This document shows positions 10,382 through 18,153 of a stretch of DNA of 64,000 nt, one piece after another. How positions within the stretch are numbered: position 1 is the stretch's first letter; each line of letters opens with the position of its first letter. The stretch comes from Duganella qianjiadongensis (GTDB lineage: Bacteria; Pseudomonadota; Gammaproteobacteria; Burkholderiales; Burkholderiaceae_D), in NCBI RefSeq assembly GCF_009857915.1, contig NZ_WWCM01000018.1:18356-82355 (forward strand), in the 5' to 3' direction. The translations under genes and the position numbers were made by a program. The notes beneath the pieces were generated by a model. The model was not told the origin of the DNA. It ran no database searches and was given only the letters and a program-made list of their open reading frames with translations.

Positions 10382-11719
10382 TCAGACTGCGTCCGACAGC
10401 GACGTGAAGTTAAAGTCGCGCAGCTTCATCGGCGGAATCAGCATCTGGAAGCGCACTTCGTCACCGCCTATCACCACCGGTTTGCCCAGTTCGTCGATAT
10501 TATTCAGCATCGATACGGGGCTTTCGTTAAAGCGGAAGTTCTTGATCGGGTGCTTGATCTTGCCGTTCTCGATATAGAACGTGCCGTCGCGGGTCAGCCC
10601 CGTCAGCAGCAGCGACTGCGGATCGACCATGCGGATGTACCACGTGCGGGTCACCAGCACGCCTTTCTTGGTACTGGCGATCAGTTCTTCGGTGGACTTG
10701 CCGCCGCCAGCCATGATCATATTGCCATGGCGGCCAAAGGCCTGCTGGCCCTGTTTCGCAGCCCAGAAGCGCGTGTAGTCGAGCGAGGCGATCTGGCCAC
10801 CCTTGATCACATCGGCGCGACGGCGCGCCAGCATGGACGCGCTGTCCCACGGCAGTACCGGCACATCCGTATTCCACGGATCGGCCCAGACATGGACCTG
10901 CTCGTCGAACAGCTTTTCACCAAGGCGGTTGCCGCCGCCCTTCTTCGACAGGAAGCTGCGGCCCTCGTCGGCCTGACGCGCATCGAAGGCGCCGAACATG
11001 CGGCCGATGATTTCCGACGTCGCCGCCGGTTCCAGTATCACCGTGTAGCGGCCCGGTTCCAGCGCCCTGGCGTCGACCGAATTGAGCGCCTTTTCGATAG
11101 CGATTTCGGAAGCCTCGCGTGCATTGAACAGACGCGCATCGCTGGCAGCACGGGTGGCCCAGCCGGAACCGCGGCCATCTTCGGTACGGGTGGTGACGGT
11201 GAAATCCAGATTGCTGAAGGCCTGATGGCCGAACACGCCGTTCGAGTTGGCGATGGTTTCGAAGCCCGTATTATCGACAAAGAAGCCCGCGGCGATCAGC
11301 CCCTTCTTGCGGCAGGCAAGAATGCTGGCAGCGGCCACTTCGGCGCGGTATTCGGGATCGATGGCAGCCGTCGCTGCGCTGAAGGTGGGCGTAGGCTGGT
11401 AGTCCTGCGCTTTAATGGCGGGCATGAACTCGGGATTTTCCGGTGCCAGCCGCGCCACATCTTCGGCACGGCGCACAGCTTTTTCCAGCGACTGGTCATC
11501 GAATTCGTTAATCGACGCCGTGCCCTGACGCTTGCCGAATGCCACGCTGACGCTCAGCTGGGCATTCTCCACCAGCCCCGCCGTCGAAACGCTGTTACGG
11601 GCATAACGGATGTTGCCCTGACGGTTGCCGCTGATCTGCACGCGGCATTCGTCAGCGTGCGAATAGCCTATCACCTTGTCGCATATCCGTTTGGCTTCTT
11701 CCTGACTGAGCATCTTCAT
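10382..11719 (-). CDS. TldE/PmbA-like metalloprotease-family subunit, copy A
   Basis: About 445 residues of the TldD/PmbA family. It lacks the HExxxH motif, as expected for the TldE (PmbA) subunit of the heterodimer. Family features include the N-terminal LSQEEAKRICDKVI, GNIRYARNSVSTAG, and the C-terminal segment LLLTGLTRDGTFYIENGKI. TldD/TldE of E. coli processes microcin B17 precursor and degrades unfolded peptides inside a closed chamber. There is no signal peptide here although the adjacent TldD-like subunit carries a Tat motif. The start lies 3 bases after the TldD-like stop, so the subunits are probably made stoichiometrically. It is closely similar to the second copy at 13422-14759, with a nearly identical C-terminal third. 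Confidence 0.9.
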   Translation of the reverse strand: MKMLSQEEAKRICDKVIGYSHADECRVQISGNRQGNIRYARNSVSTAGLVENAQLSVSVAFGKRQGTASINEFDDQSLEKAVRRAEDVARLAPENPEFMPAIKAQDYQPTPTFSAATAAIDPEYRAEVAAASILACRKKGLIAAGFFVDNTGFETIANSNGVFGHQAFSNLDFTVTTRTEDGRGSGWATRAASDARLFNAREASEIAIEKALNSVDARALEPGRYTVILEPAATSEIIGRMFGAFDARQADEGRSFLSKKGGGNRLGEKLFDEQVHVWADPWNTDVPVLPWDSASMLARRRADVIKGGQIASLDYTRFWAAKQGQQAFGRHGNMIMAGGGKSTEELIASTKKGVLVTRTWYIRMVDPQSLLLTGLTRDGTFYIENGKIKHPIKNFRFNESPVSMLNNIDELGKPVVIGGDEVRFQMLIPPMKLRDFNFTSLSDAV

Positions 11720-11722
11720 GGT

Positions 11723-13360
11723 TTATCCGATCTTGCGGGCAGTGTTGATCACATTGATACCGTTGAAGCGGGTGGTGGACGAGCCGTGCGAAACGGCGCT
11801 CACCTGACTAGGCTGGCCTTTGCCATCGAAGAAAGAGCCGCCCATGCGCCAGTCGCGTTCGTCGCACAGGGCCGAGCAGGCATTCCAGAATTCCTGCGTA
11901 TTCGACTGGTAGGCCACATCCTCGATAGGATTGGTGATCTTGCCATTCCTGATTTCGTAATACAGCTGGCCGCCGAACTGGAAGTTGTAGCGCTGCTGAT
12001 CGATCGAGTACGAACCGCGGCCGAGAATGTAGATGCCCTTTTTGACATCCTTGACCATCTCGTCCGGCGTGAGTTTTTTCTTGCCCGCTTCCAGCGACAC
12101 ATTGGGCATGCGCTGGAACTGCACGCTGCTCCAGCTGTCGGCATACGAGCAGCCGTGCGACTCCTTCTCGCCGATGATGTGGGCCTGATCGCGTGTGGCC
12201 TGATAGTTGACGAGGATGCCGTTGCGGATCAGATCCCAGCGCTTGGATGCCACGCCTTCATCGTCATAGCCTACGCAACCGAGCGAACCCGGGGTGGTTT
12301 TATCGGCCACGAAGTTGACGATATCGGAGCCGTACTTGAAGTTTTTAGTCCGCCATTTATCCAGCGTGGCGAAGCTGGTGCCGGCATAATTGGCTTCGTA
12401 GCCCAGCACGCGATCCAGCTCGGTGGCGTGGCCGACCGATTCGTGGATAGTCAGGAACAGGTGTTCCGGCGACAGCACCAGATCGTACTTGCCCGGCTCC
12501 ACCGACTTGGCCGTCAGCTTTTCGCGTGCCTGACGCCCGGCGGCGCGGGCATCCTCGATCAGATCATAGGCGCCGTTGTACAGCGTGGTGACGCCGCCAG
12601 CCGCCGCGATCTTGTTGGCCGCTTTGACGTCGAAGAATTCATAGCCCATGCTGGCCGGCGAGGACAGGCCGGCGCGGGTGCGGAAGCGGTTGGTGGCTTG
12701 GTCGACCGCCGTTGCCGTCAGTGGCGACCACAGACGGTGGATATCCTGATCGATGTAGGAGCCGTCCGTCGAAGCGAAATACTTCTGCTGGTTGACCTGG
12801 AAAAGATTCGAGGCCATGAAGCTGGCGCCGGCCTCCAGACCGGCCTTGTTGGCGGCAATCAGCAGCTCGGCTTTTTCCTTGATGGGCACCAGCCGCCAGT
12901 CTTTCTTGCATGGCGTGGCCCATGCCACTTCGCCCACGCCTTTGACCGGCGCCAGTTGTACCGGCTCGGTCTGCAGCTTGGCATTGGCACGGGCTATCGC
13001 TACCGCCTGCCGTGCTGCAGCGACCACCGAATCGGCCGTCATCACATTGGTGGCGCAAAAGCCGTAAGCGCCGTCGGCGATCACGCGCACGCCCACGCCG
13101 GAAGACTCGGTGTTAACGATGTTTTCCACGTTCAGATCGCGCGTGGTCAGAAACTGGTTCAGGTAGCGGCCTATGCGCACATCGCAATAACTGGCACCGG
13201 CCTGGGTGGCCGCGTTCATGGCCGCATCGGCCAGCGCTTTCTTGAATGAGCGTGCCATCGGGTTGAGCAGCTCATCGGCGGCGATGGCATGGCCGAACAC
13301 CGGAATCAGCAGGCTGCCGCCAGCGGCTGCGCTTATCTTGAGAAATGAACGTCGTTCCAC
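11723..13360 (-). CDS. TldD-like zinc metalloprotease with twin-arginine signal, copy A
   Basis: About 545 residues. The N-terminus MERRSFLKISAAAGGSLLIP is a Tat-type signal (RRSFLK then a hydrophobic stretch ending near HAIAAD). The TldD catalytic motif HESVGH is at residues 306-311 and the likely third zinc ligand is Cys499, in the position of the conserved cysteine of E. coli TldD. Length is greater than E. coli TldD (481) mainly because of the leader and small insertions. The start is GTG at 13360 with GGGAG six bases before it. It is followed by its TldE-like partner after 3 bases. Export through Tat, folded and with the metal bound, is inference from the signal; it could also act only as a membrane anchor. 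Confidence 0.9.
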   Translation of the reverse strand: MERRSFLKISAAAGGSLLIPVFGHAIAADELLNPMARSFKKALADAAMNAATQAGASYCDVRIGRYLNQFLTTRDLNVENIVNTESSGVGVRVIADGAYGFCATNVMTADSVVAAARQAVAIARANAKLQTEPVQLAPVKGVGEVAWATPCKKDWRLVPIKEKAELLIAANKAGLEAGASFMASNLFQVNQQKYFASTDGSYIDQDIHRLWSPLTATAVDQATNRFRTRAGLSSPASMGYEFFDVKAANKIAAAGGVTTLYNGAYDLIEDARAAGRQAREKLTAKSVEPGKYDLVLSPEHLFLTIHESVGHATELDRVLGYEANYAGTSFATLDKWRTKNFKYGSDIVNFVADKTTPGSLGCVGYDDEGVASKRWDLIRNGILVNYQATRDQAHIIGEKESHGCSYADSWSSVQFQRMPNVSLEAGKKKLTPDEMVKDVKKGIYILGRGSYSIDQQRYNFQFGGQLYYEIRNGKITNPIEDVAYQSNTQEFWNACSALCDERDWRMGGSFFDGKGQPSQVSAVSHGSSTTRFNGINVINTARKIG

Positions 13361-13383
13361 AATAACTCCCTGAAATGAAAACA

Positions 13384-13405
13384 GGGCCGGAATGGCTTCC
13401 GGCCC
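13384..13405 (-). terminator. Intrinsic terminator-like hairpin between the two TldD/TldE pairs
   Basis: GGGCCGGAA (13384-13392) pairs perfectly with TTCCGGCCC (13397-13405) around a 4-base loop. On the minus strand the hairpin is followed by the T-rich run TGTTTTCATTTC, so it could end transcripts of the upstream pair or attenuate read-through to the downstream pair and the MoxR genes. Confidence 0.6.
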
Positions 13406-13421
13406 CGGAGACTACACTAGC

Positions 13422-14759
13422 TTAGACCGCATCCGACAGCGAGGTGAAGTTGAAGTCGCGTACCTTCATGGCCGGAATCAGCAGCTGGAACTGCGATTCG
13501 TCGCCCGACAGGATTTCCGGCCGGCCCAGCTCCTCGATGTTGTTGAGCATCGTGACGGGGCTTTCGTTGAAGCGGAAGTTCTTGATCGGGTGCTTGATCT
13601 TGCCGTTCTCGATGTAGAACGTACCGTCGCGGGTCAGGCCCGTCAGCAGCACCGACTGCGGATCGACCATGCGGATGTACCAGGTACGGGTGACCAGCAC
13701 GCCCTTCTTGGTATTGGCGATCAGCTCTTCGGTCGACTTGCTGGTGCCGGCCATGATGATGTTGCCGGGCGAGCCTACGGCGCGCTTGCCCTGTTTCTTA
13801 GCCCAGTAGGTCGAGTAGTCGAGGTTCGCCACTTTGCCGCCCTTGATGATGTCCTGACGTTCGCGCGCCAGCAGGCTGCGGCCATCCCACGGCAGAACGG
13901 CCACGTCCTTATCCCATGGATCGGTCCAGACGTTGACCTGCTCGTCGAACAGCTTCTCGCCCAGACGGTTGCCGCCGCCTTTTTTGGACAGGAAGCTGCG
14001 CCCTTCATCGGCCTGCCGCGCATCGAAGCCGGAGAACATAAAGCCCAGCAGGTCCGAGGTAGCCGCCGGTTCCAGAATTACCGTATAGCGGCCCGGTTCC
14101 AGTGCCTTGGCATCGACCGAACGCAGCGCTTTTTCGATCGCCACATTGGAGGCTTCGCGCGCATCGAACTTGTTGACGTCACCCACGCTGCGCTTGGCCC
14201 AGCCGGAACCGCGGCCGTCCTCCGTGCGCACGGTGACGGTGAAATCGAGCCCGGTATCGCGCTGGAAGCCGAACACGCCTTTCGAATTGGCTACCGCATT
14301 GAAGGTGGCGTTATCGCTGAAGAAACCGGCTGCAACCAGCTTGTTCTTCTTGCTGTTCTCGATGCTGTAGGCCGCTACCTGCGCGCGGAACTCGGGATCG
14401 ATATCGGCCGTCTTCTGGAAGTAGGTATCGCTGGCGGTAAATACCTGCTTGTCCGGGGTCGGCATGAACTCCGGATTTTCCGGTGCCAGCTTGGCCAGAT
14501 CTTCGGCGCGGCGCACGGCTTTTTCCAGCGACTTGTCGTCGAATTCGTTGATGGTGGCCGTGCCCTGCTTCTTGCCGAAAGCAACCGACACCACTAGCTG
14601 GGTGTCCTCGATCAGGCCAGCGGTGGAAACGGCGTTGCGCGCATAACGGATATTGCCCTTGCGGCTACCAGCGATATTCACTTCGCACTGGTCAGCGGTG
14701 GAATAGGACAGCACTTTGTCGCAAATCTGTTTTGCTTCTTCTTGACTCAAATTCTTCAT
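13422..14759 (-). CDS. TldE/PmbA-like metalloprotease-family subunit, copy B
   Basis: About 445 residues, a paralogue of the copy at 10382-11719. It opens with MKNLSQEEAKQICDKVLSYS and shares long identical blocks with copy A, notably SFLSKKGGGNRLGEKLFDEQV and the segment around GTFYIENGKIKHPIKNFRF. It has no HExxxH motif and no signal peptide. It follows the TldD-like copy B by 17 bases and is followed by a terminator-like hairpin. The N-terminal third is more divergent than the C-terminal part, suggesting that any substrate difference between the pairs lies there. Its partner is expected to be the adjacent TldD copy, but cross-pairing with copy A is possible. Confidence 0.9.
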   Translation of the reverse strand: MKNLSQEEAKQICDKVLSYSTADQCEVNIAGSRKGNIRYARNAVSTAGLIEDTQLVVSVAFGKKQGTATINEFDDKSLEKAVRRAEDLAKLAPENPEFMPTPDKQVFTASDTYFQKTADIDPEFRAQVAAYSIENSKKNKLVAAGFFSDNATFNAVANSKGVFGFQRDTGLDFTVTVRTEDGRGSGWAKRSVGDVNKFDAREASNVAIEKALRSVDAKALEPGRYTVILEPAATSDLLGFMFSGFDARQADEGRSFLSKKGGGNRLGEKLFDEQVNVWTDPWDKDVAVLPWDGRSLLARERQDIIKGGKVANLDYSTYWAKKQGKRAVGSPGNIIMAGTSKSTEELIANTKKGVLVTRTWYIRMVDPQSVLLTGLTRDGTFYIENGKIKHPIKNFRFNESPVTMLNNIEELGRPEILSGDESQFQLLIPAMKVRDFNFTSLSDAV

Positions 14760-14776
14760 CTCGTGATCTCCGGGGC

Positions 14777-16414
14777 TTAGCCGATTTTGCGGGCGGTGTT
14801 AATGACGTTGATGCCGTTGAAGCGCGTCGTACTTGCGCCATGCGACACCACCGAAACCTGCGATGGCTGCCCCTTGCCGTCAAAGAAGGAGCCGCCCATG
14901 CGCCAGTCGCGCTCGTCGCAGATGCCCACACAGGCATTCCAGAACTCCTGGGTATTCGACTGGTAGGCCACGTCTTCCAGCATCTGGCCGATCTTGCCGT
15001 CCTTGATTTCGTAGAACAGTTGGCCGCCGAACTGGAAGTTGTAGCGCTGCTGGTCGATCGAGAAGGAACCGTCGCCAACAATGTAGATACCCTTCTTGAC
15101 GTCTTTGACCATCTCGTCCGGAGTCAGTTTCTTCTTGCCGGCGGACAGGGAGACGTTAGGCATGCGCTGGAACTGCACACTGCTCCAGTTATCGGCATAC
15201 GAGCAGCCATGCGATTCTTTTTCGCCGATGATGTGGGCCTGATCGCGCGTGGCCTGATAGTTGACCAGAATGCCGTCCTTGATGATGTCCCAGCGCTTGC
15301 ACTTGACGCCTTCGTCGTCGTAGCCGACCATGCCGAGCGAACCCGGGGTGGTCTTGTCGGCCACGATGTTGACGTGCTCCGAACCGTATTTGAACTTCTT
15401 GCTCTGCCATTTATCCAGCGTGGCAAAGCTGGTACCGGCATAATTGGCTTCGTAGCCCAGCACGCGATCGAGCTCGGTGGGGTGGCCGACCGACTCGTGG
15501 ATGGTCAGCCACAGATGTTCCGGCGACAGCACCAGATCGTATTTGCCCGGTTCGACCGATTTGGCGGTCAGCTTGGCCTTGGCCTGCTTGCCGGCGGCGC
15601 GCGCATCCTCGATCAGATCGTAGGACTTGGTGTATAGCGTAGTGACACCACCTGCAGCCTTGATCTTGTGCTCGGGACGGGCGTCGAGGTATTCGTAGCC
15701 CATGCCCACCGGCGCCGACAGACCCTGACGGGAGCGGAATTTATTGGTCTTCTGGTCGACAGCGGTGGCGAATACGGGCATCCACAGACGGTGCATATCC
15801 TGATCGATGTAGGAGCCGTCGGTCGATGCGAAGTACTTCTGCTGGTTCACCTGGAACAGCAAGGACTGCATGAAGTTGGCGCCGCCTTCCATGCCGGCCT
15901 TGTTGGCGGCGATCAGCAGTTCAGCCTTCTCCTTGATAGGCACCGTGCGCCAGTCCTTGACGATAGGCGTGGCCCATGCCACTTCGCCCACGCCTTTGAC
16001 GGGCGCCAGTATCAGCGGCTCGGTCTGCAGTTTGGCATTAGCCTTGGCGATGGCGACAGCCTGGCGGGCCGCAGCGGCTACGCCGTCCGCCGTCATGTCG
16101 TTGGTCGCCGCAAAGCCGTAAGCACCACCGGCAATCACGCGGATACCGACACCGGCCGATTCCGTGTTGACCACGTTTTCCACGTTCAGGTCGCGGGTAG
16201 TGATGAACTGGTTCAGATAGCGCCCTACCCGCACATCGCAGTAGGAAGCACCGGCCTGGGTGGCCGCCGTCATGGCGGTATCGGCCAGCATCTTCTTGAA
16301 TTGCAGGGCGACTGGCTTGAGCAGATCTTCTGCCGCGATCGCGCGGCCGAAGGCGGGCAACAGCATGGTGCCCAGCGCCAGACTACTTAAATTGAGGAAT
16401 GCACGTCGTTCCAT
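14777..16414 (-). CDS. TldD-like zinc metalloprotease with twin-arginine signal, copy B
   Basis: About 545 residues, the same length as copy A and alignable without obvious gaps. The N-terminus MERRAFLNLSSLALGTMLLP is Tat-like (RRAFLN plus a hydrophobic helix). The catalytic HESVGH motif and the late cysteine (in VGICDERDW) are conserved. The start ATG at 16414 has GGAGA six bases upstream. This is the first gene of the minus-strand cluster running to 2938. The preceding 379 bases contain no gene. The keeping of all catalytic residues in both copies implies that both are active rather than one being a relic. Confidence 0.9.
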   Translation of the reverse strand: MERRAFLNLSSLALGTMLLPAFGRAIAAEDLLKPVALQFKKMLADTAMTAATQAGASYCDVRVGRYLNQFITTRDLNVENVVNTESAGVGIRVIAGGAYGFAATNDMTADGVAAAARQAVAIAKANAKLQTEPLILAPVKGVGEVAWATPIVKDWRTVPIKEKAELLIAANKAGMEGGANFMQSLLFQVNQQKYFASTDGSYIDQDMHRLWMPVFATAVDQKTNKFRSRQGLSAPVGMGYEYLDARPEHKIKAAGGVTTLYTKSYDLIEDARAAGKQAKAKLTAKSVEPGKYDLVLSPEHLWLTIHESVGHPTELDRVLGYEANYAGTSFATLDKWQSKKFKYGSEHVNIVADKTTPGSLGMVGYDDEGVKCKRWDIIKDGILVNYQATRDQAHIIGEKESHGCSYADNWSSVQFQRMPNVSLSAGKKKLTPDEMVKDVKKGIYIVGDGSFSIDQQRYNFQFGGQLFYEIKDGKIGQMLEDVAYQSNTQEFWNACVGICDERDWRMGGSFFDGKGQPSQVSVVSHGASTTRFNGINVINTARKIG

Positions 16415-16637
16415 CGTATCTCCAGAGTGTCACAACTAGGTTGGGAAGACTGGCCTGCTGGCCGCGGCTGGAGTTTTGCTCCGCCGTTTTCTACGTTCTA
16501 CTGCACCTGACCTATCCGCCGCTGTAATGGCCGGTAATGCAATCTTAGCGCCAGATTAAGCTACGGTACAGGCAAAATATGTGCCATCGATTGCAGGACG
16601 CAATCCGCCCGCGCCAGCGTGATTTCCGCCTTGCCGG

Positions 16638-16681
16638 TGTCCGCAAACTGTCCGCTCAGTGTCCGCACGGTGTCCGCCCGC
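16638..16681 (+). repeat. Four TGTCCGC units at exact 11-base period
   Basis: TGTCCGC occurs at 16638-16644, 16649-16655, 16660-16666 and 16671-16677, each separated by four variable bases. The 11-base period places all copies on nearly the same face of the helix. They lie about 30 bases upstream of a promoter candidate and 117 bases before the methyltransferase ATG. A protein-binding array is inferred. Confidence 0.6.
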
Positions 16682-16709
16682 ATACCCGTTACGCCCACGT
16701 GGAGAATGC

Positions 16710-16738
16710 TTGACCTTACGACAAGCTTGGCCGATCAT
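16710..16738 (+). promoter_or_regulatory. Sigma-70 type promoter candidate for the exported methyltransferase gene
   Basis: TTGACC (16710-16715), a 17-base spacer, then GATCAT (16733-16738), matching the consensus at 5 and 4 of 6 bases. It would give a leader of roughly 50 bases ending in the GAGGAGA ribosome-binding site at 16781-16787. Confidence 0.4.
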
Positions 16739-16793
16739 CGCGCAGATGCGCAACGGCGCATCCCCCTATTTTTGCAACCCGAGGAGATTTCGC

Positions 16794-17615
16794 ATGAAAC
16801 GTTCCATCCTGTCAGCACTGGCAACGACCCTGCTGTTGTGCGCCAGCGCCGGCGCCAGCGCCGCGGAAGACGCAGCGCTCAAGGCGGCCATTGCCGCACC
16901 GTCGCGCACACCGGAAAATGTGGCACGCGATGGGTACCGTCATCCGTATGAAACCCTGAGCTTCTTCGGCATCCAGCCCGGCATGACGGTGGTGGAACTG
17001 GCGCCCGGCGGCGGCTGGTACACCGAAATCCTGGCGCCCTATCTGCGCGAACACGGCAAGCTGATTGCCGCCGGCCCCGATCTGGCAGCGCCGGGCGAAG
17101 GCGAACGCAAATCGGCCGAGCGTTTTCTGGCCCGCCTGAACACCAAACCCGAGGTCTATAACAAGGTGGCGCTGGGCGTGTTTGCGCCAGCGCGCGGCGC
17201 CTATGCTTTTGCGCCGGCCGGCAGCGTGGACCTGGTGCTGACCTTCCGTAACATCCACAACTGGATGCCGACCGGCCCCGATAATCTGAAAGCGCTGTTC
17301 GGTAGTGTCTACACCAGCCTGAAGAAGGGCGGCGTGTTCGGCATCGTCGAGCACCGTCTGCCCGACAGCAAGGTGCAGGATGCCTCGGCCAGCAGCGGCT
17401 ATATGCACGAGAAGTATGTGATCGGGCTGGCCGAAGCGGCCGGCTTCAAGCTGCTGGCCAAGTCGGAAGTCAACGCCAACCCGAAAGATACGGCCGACCA
17501 TAAAGGCGGCGTGTGGGCGCTGCCGCCGACCTATGCCAACAAGGATGAGGACCGCGCCAAGTATCAGGCGATCGGCGAAAGCGACCGCATGACGCTGAAG
17601 TTCATCAAGCCTTAA
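16794..17615 (+). CDS. Signal-peptide-bearing class I methyltransferase-fold protein (COG4798 type)
   Basis: About 273 residues. A typical Sec signal peptide (MKRSILSALATTLLLCASAGASAAED) is followed by the family segment RDGYRHPYETLSFFGI and SAM-binding motif I, VVELAPGGGWYTEIL (about residues 66-80), then the motif HNWM and GGVFGIVEH typical of the predicted methyltransferase family COG4798. ATG at 16794 is preceded by GAGGAGA seven bases upstream, which excludes the longer frame starting at 16659. The reaction and substrate are unknown. A periplasmic location is unexpected for a SAM-dependent enzyme. The gene ends eight bases from the convergent chemotaxis operon. Confidence 0.85.
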   Translation: MKRSILSALATTLLLCASAGASAAEDAALKAAIAAPSRTPENVARDGYRHPYETLSFFGIQPGMTVVELAPGGGWYTEILAPYLREHGKLIAAGPDLAAPGEGERKSAERFLARLNTKPEVYNKVALGVFAPARGAYAFAPAGSVDLVLTFRNIHNWMPTGPDNLKALFGSVYTSLKKGGVFGIVEHRLPDSKVQDASASSGYMHEKYVIGLAEAAGFKLLAKSEVNANPKDTADHKGGVWALPPTYANKDEDRAKYQAIGESDRMTLKFIKP

Positions 17616-17623
17616 TTCCGCCG

Positions 17624-18142
17624 CTAGGCGGCGCTGGCAGCAGCCGCTGCAAGTGCCGCCAGATCGGCACCCGATACCACATTCTGCACATTCAGCAGCA
17701 GTACGAAACGGCCCTGCACCTTGCCTATCCCCTGCAGCATTTCGGCGCGCAACTGCGCACCGAAAGTGGGCGGCGCTTCGATATCGGCCGCGCCAATATC
17801 GAGCACGGCATTGACGGCGTCAACCAGTATGCCGATCACGTACGGCCCCTCATCGCTGGCGACCTCCACCACGATGATGCAGGTGCGTTTGCTGATCACG
17901 CCCGGCTGGCGCTCCAGCCGGCGTGCCAGATCCAGCACCGGCACGGCAGTGCCGCGCAGATTGATCACGCCGCTGATACAGGACGGCATCTGCGGCACCG
18001 GCGTCACGCCCAGATATTCGAGTATCTCGCGCACCGCCAGTATGCCGATGGCAAACATCTCCTGTCCCAGCATAAAGCTCAGATACTGCGCCGAGCCGGC
18101 AGCCGCTACGGGCTGCGCTGGCGCCAGCGTAAGGCTGCTCAT
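17624..18142 (-). CDS. cheW: CheW-like chemotaxis coupling protein (second copy)
   Basis: About 172 residues with one CheW domain: YLSFMLGQEMFAIGILAVREILEY at the start and the signature GVINLRGTAVPVLDLARRL in the middle. CheW links receptors to the CheA kinase. It is a clear paralogue of the CheW at 23571-24152 (shared LVDAVNAV and FGAQLRAEMLQGIGKV-type segments) and is the last gene of the chemotaxis operon, 11 bases after a receptor gene. It may serve that receptor preferentially; this is inference from position. Confidence 0.92.
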   Translation of the reverse strand: MSSLTLAPAQPVAAAGSAQYLSFMLGQEMFAIGILAVREILEYLGVTPVPQMPSCISGVINLRGTAVPVLDLARRLERQPGVISKRTCIIVVEVASDEGPYVIGILVDAVNAVLDIGAADIEAPPTFGAQLRAEMLQGIGKVQGRFVLLLNVQNVVSGADLAALAAAAASAA

Positions 18143-18153
18143 GGCGGCCCCGC

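Larger units (their letters stand above)
16415..16793. other. Divergent intergenic region between the TldD cluster and the exported methyltransferase gene
   Basis: No gene is seen in these 379 bases. The region holds the upstream control of both divergent units, an array of four TGTCCGC units (16638-16681) and a plus-strand promoter candidate. A short minus-strand open frame at 16556-16753 has no ribosome-binding site and unlikely composition. Confidence 0.6.

Noticed and set aside
10550..14597. Long plus-strand open frames (up to about 900 codons) opposite the TldD/TldE genes
   Set aside because: They are shadows of the minus-strand genes; composition is rich in His/Gln/Arg with no domains.
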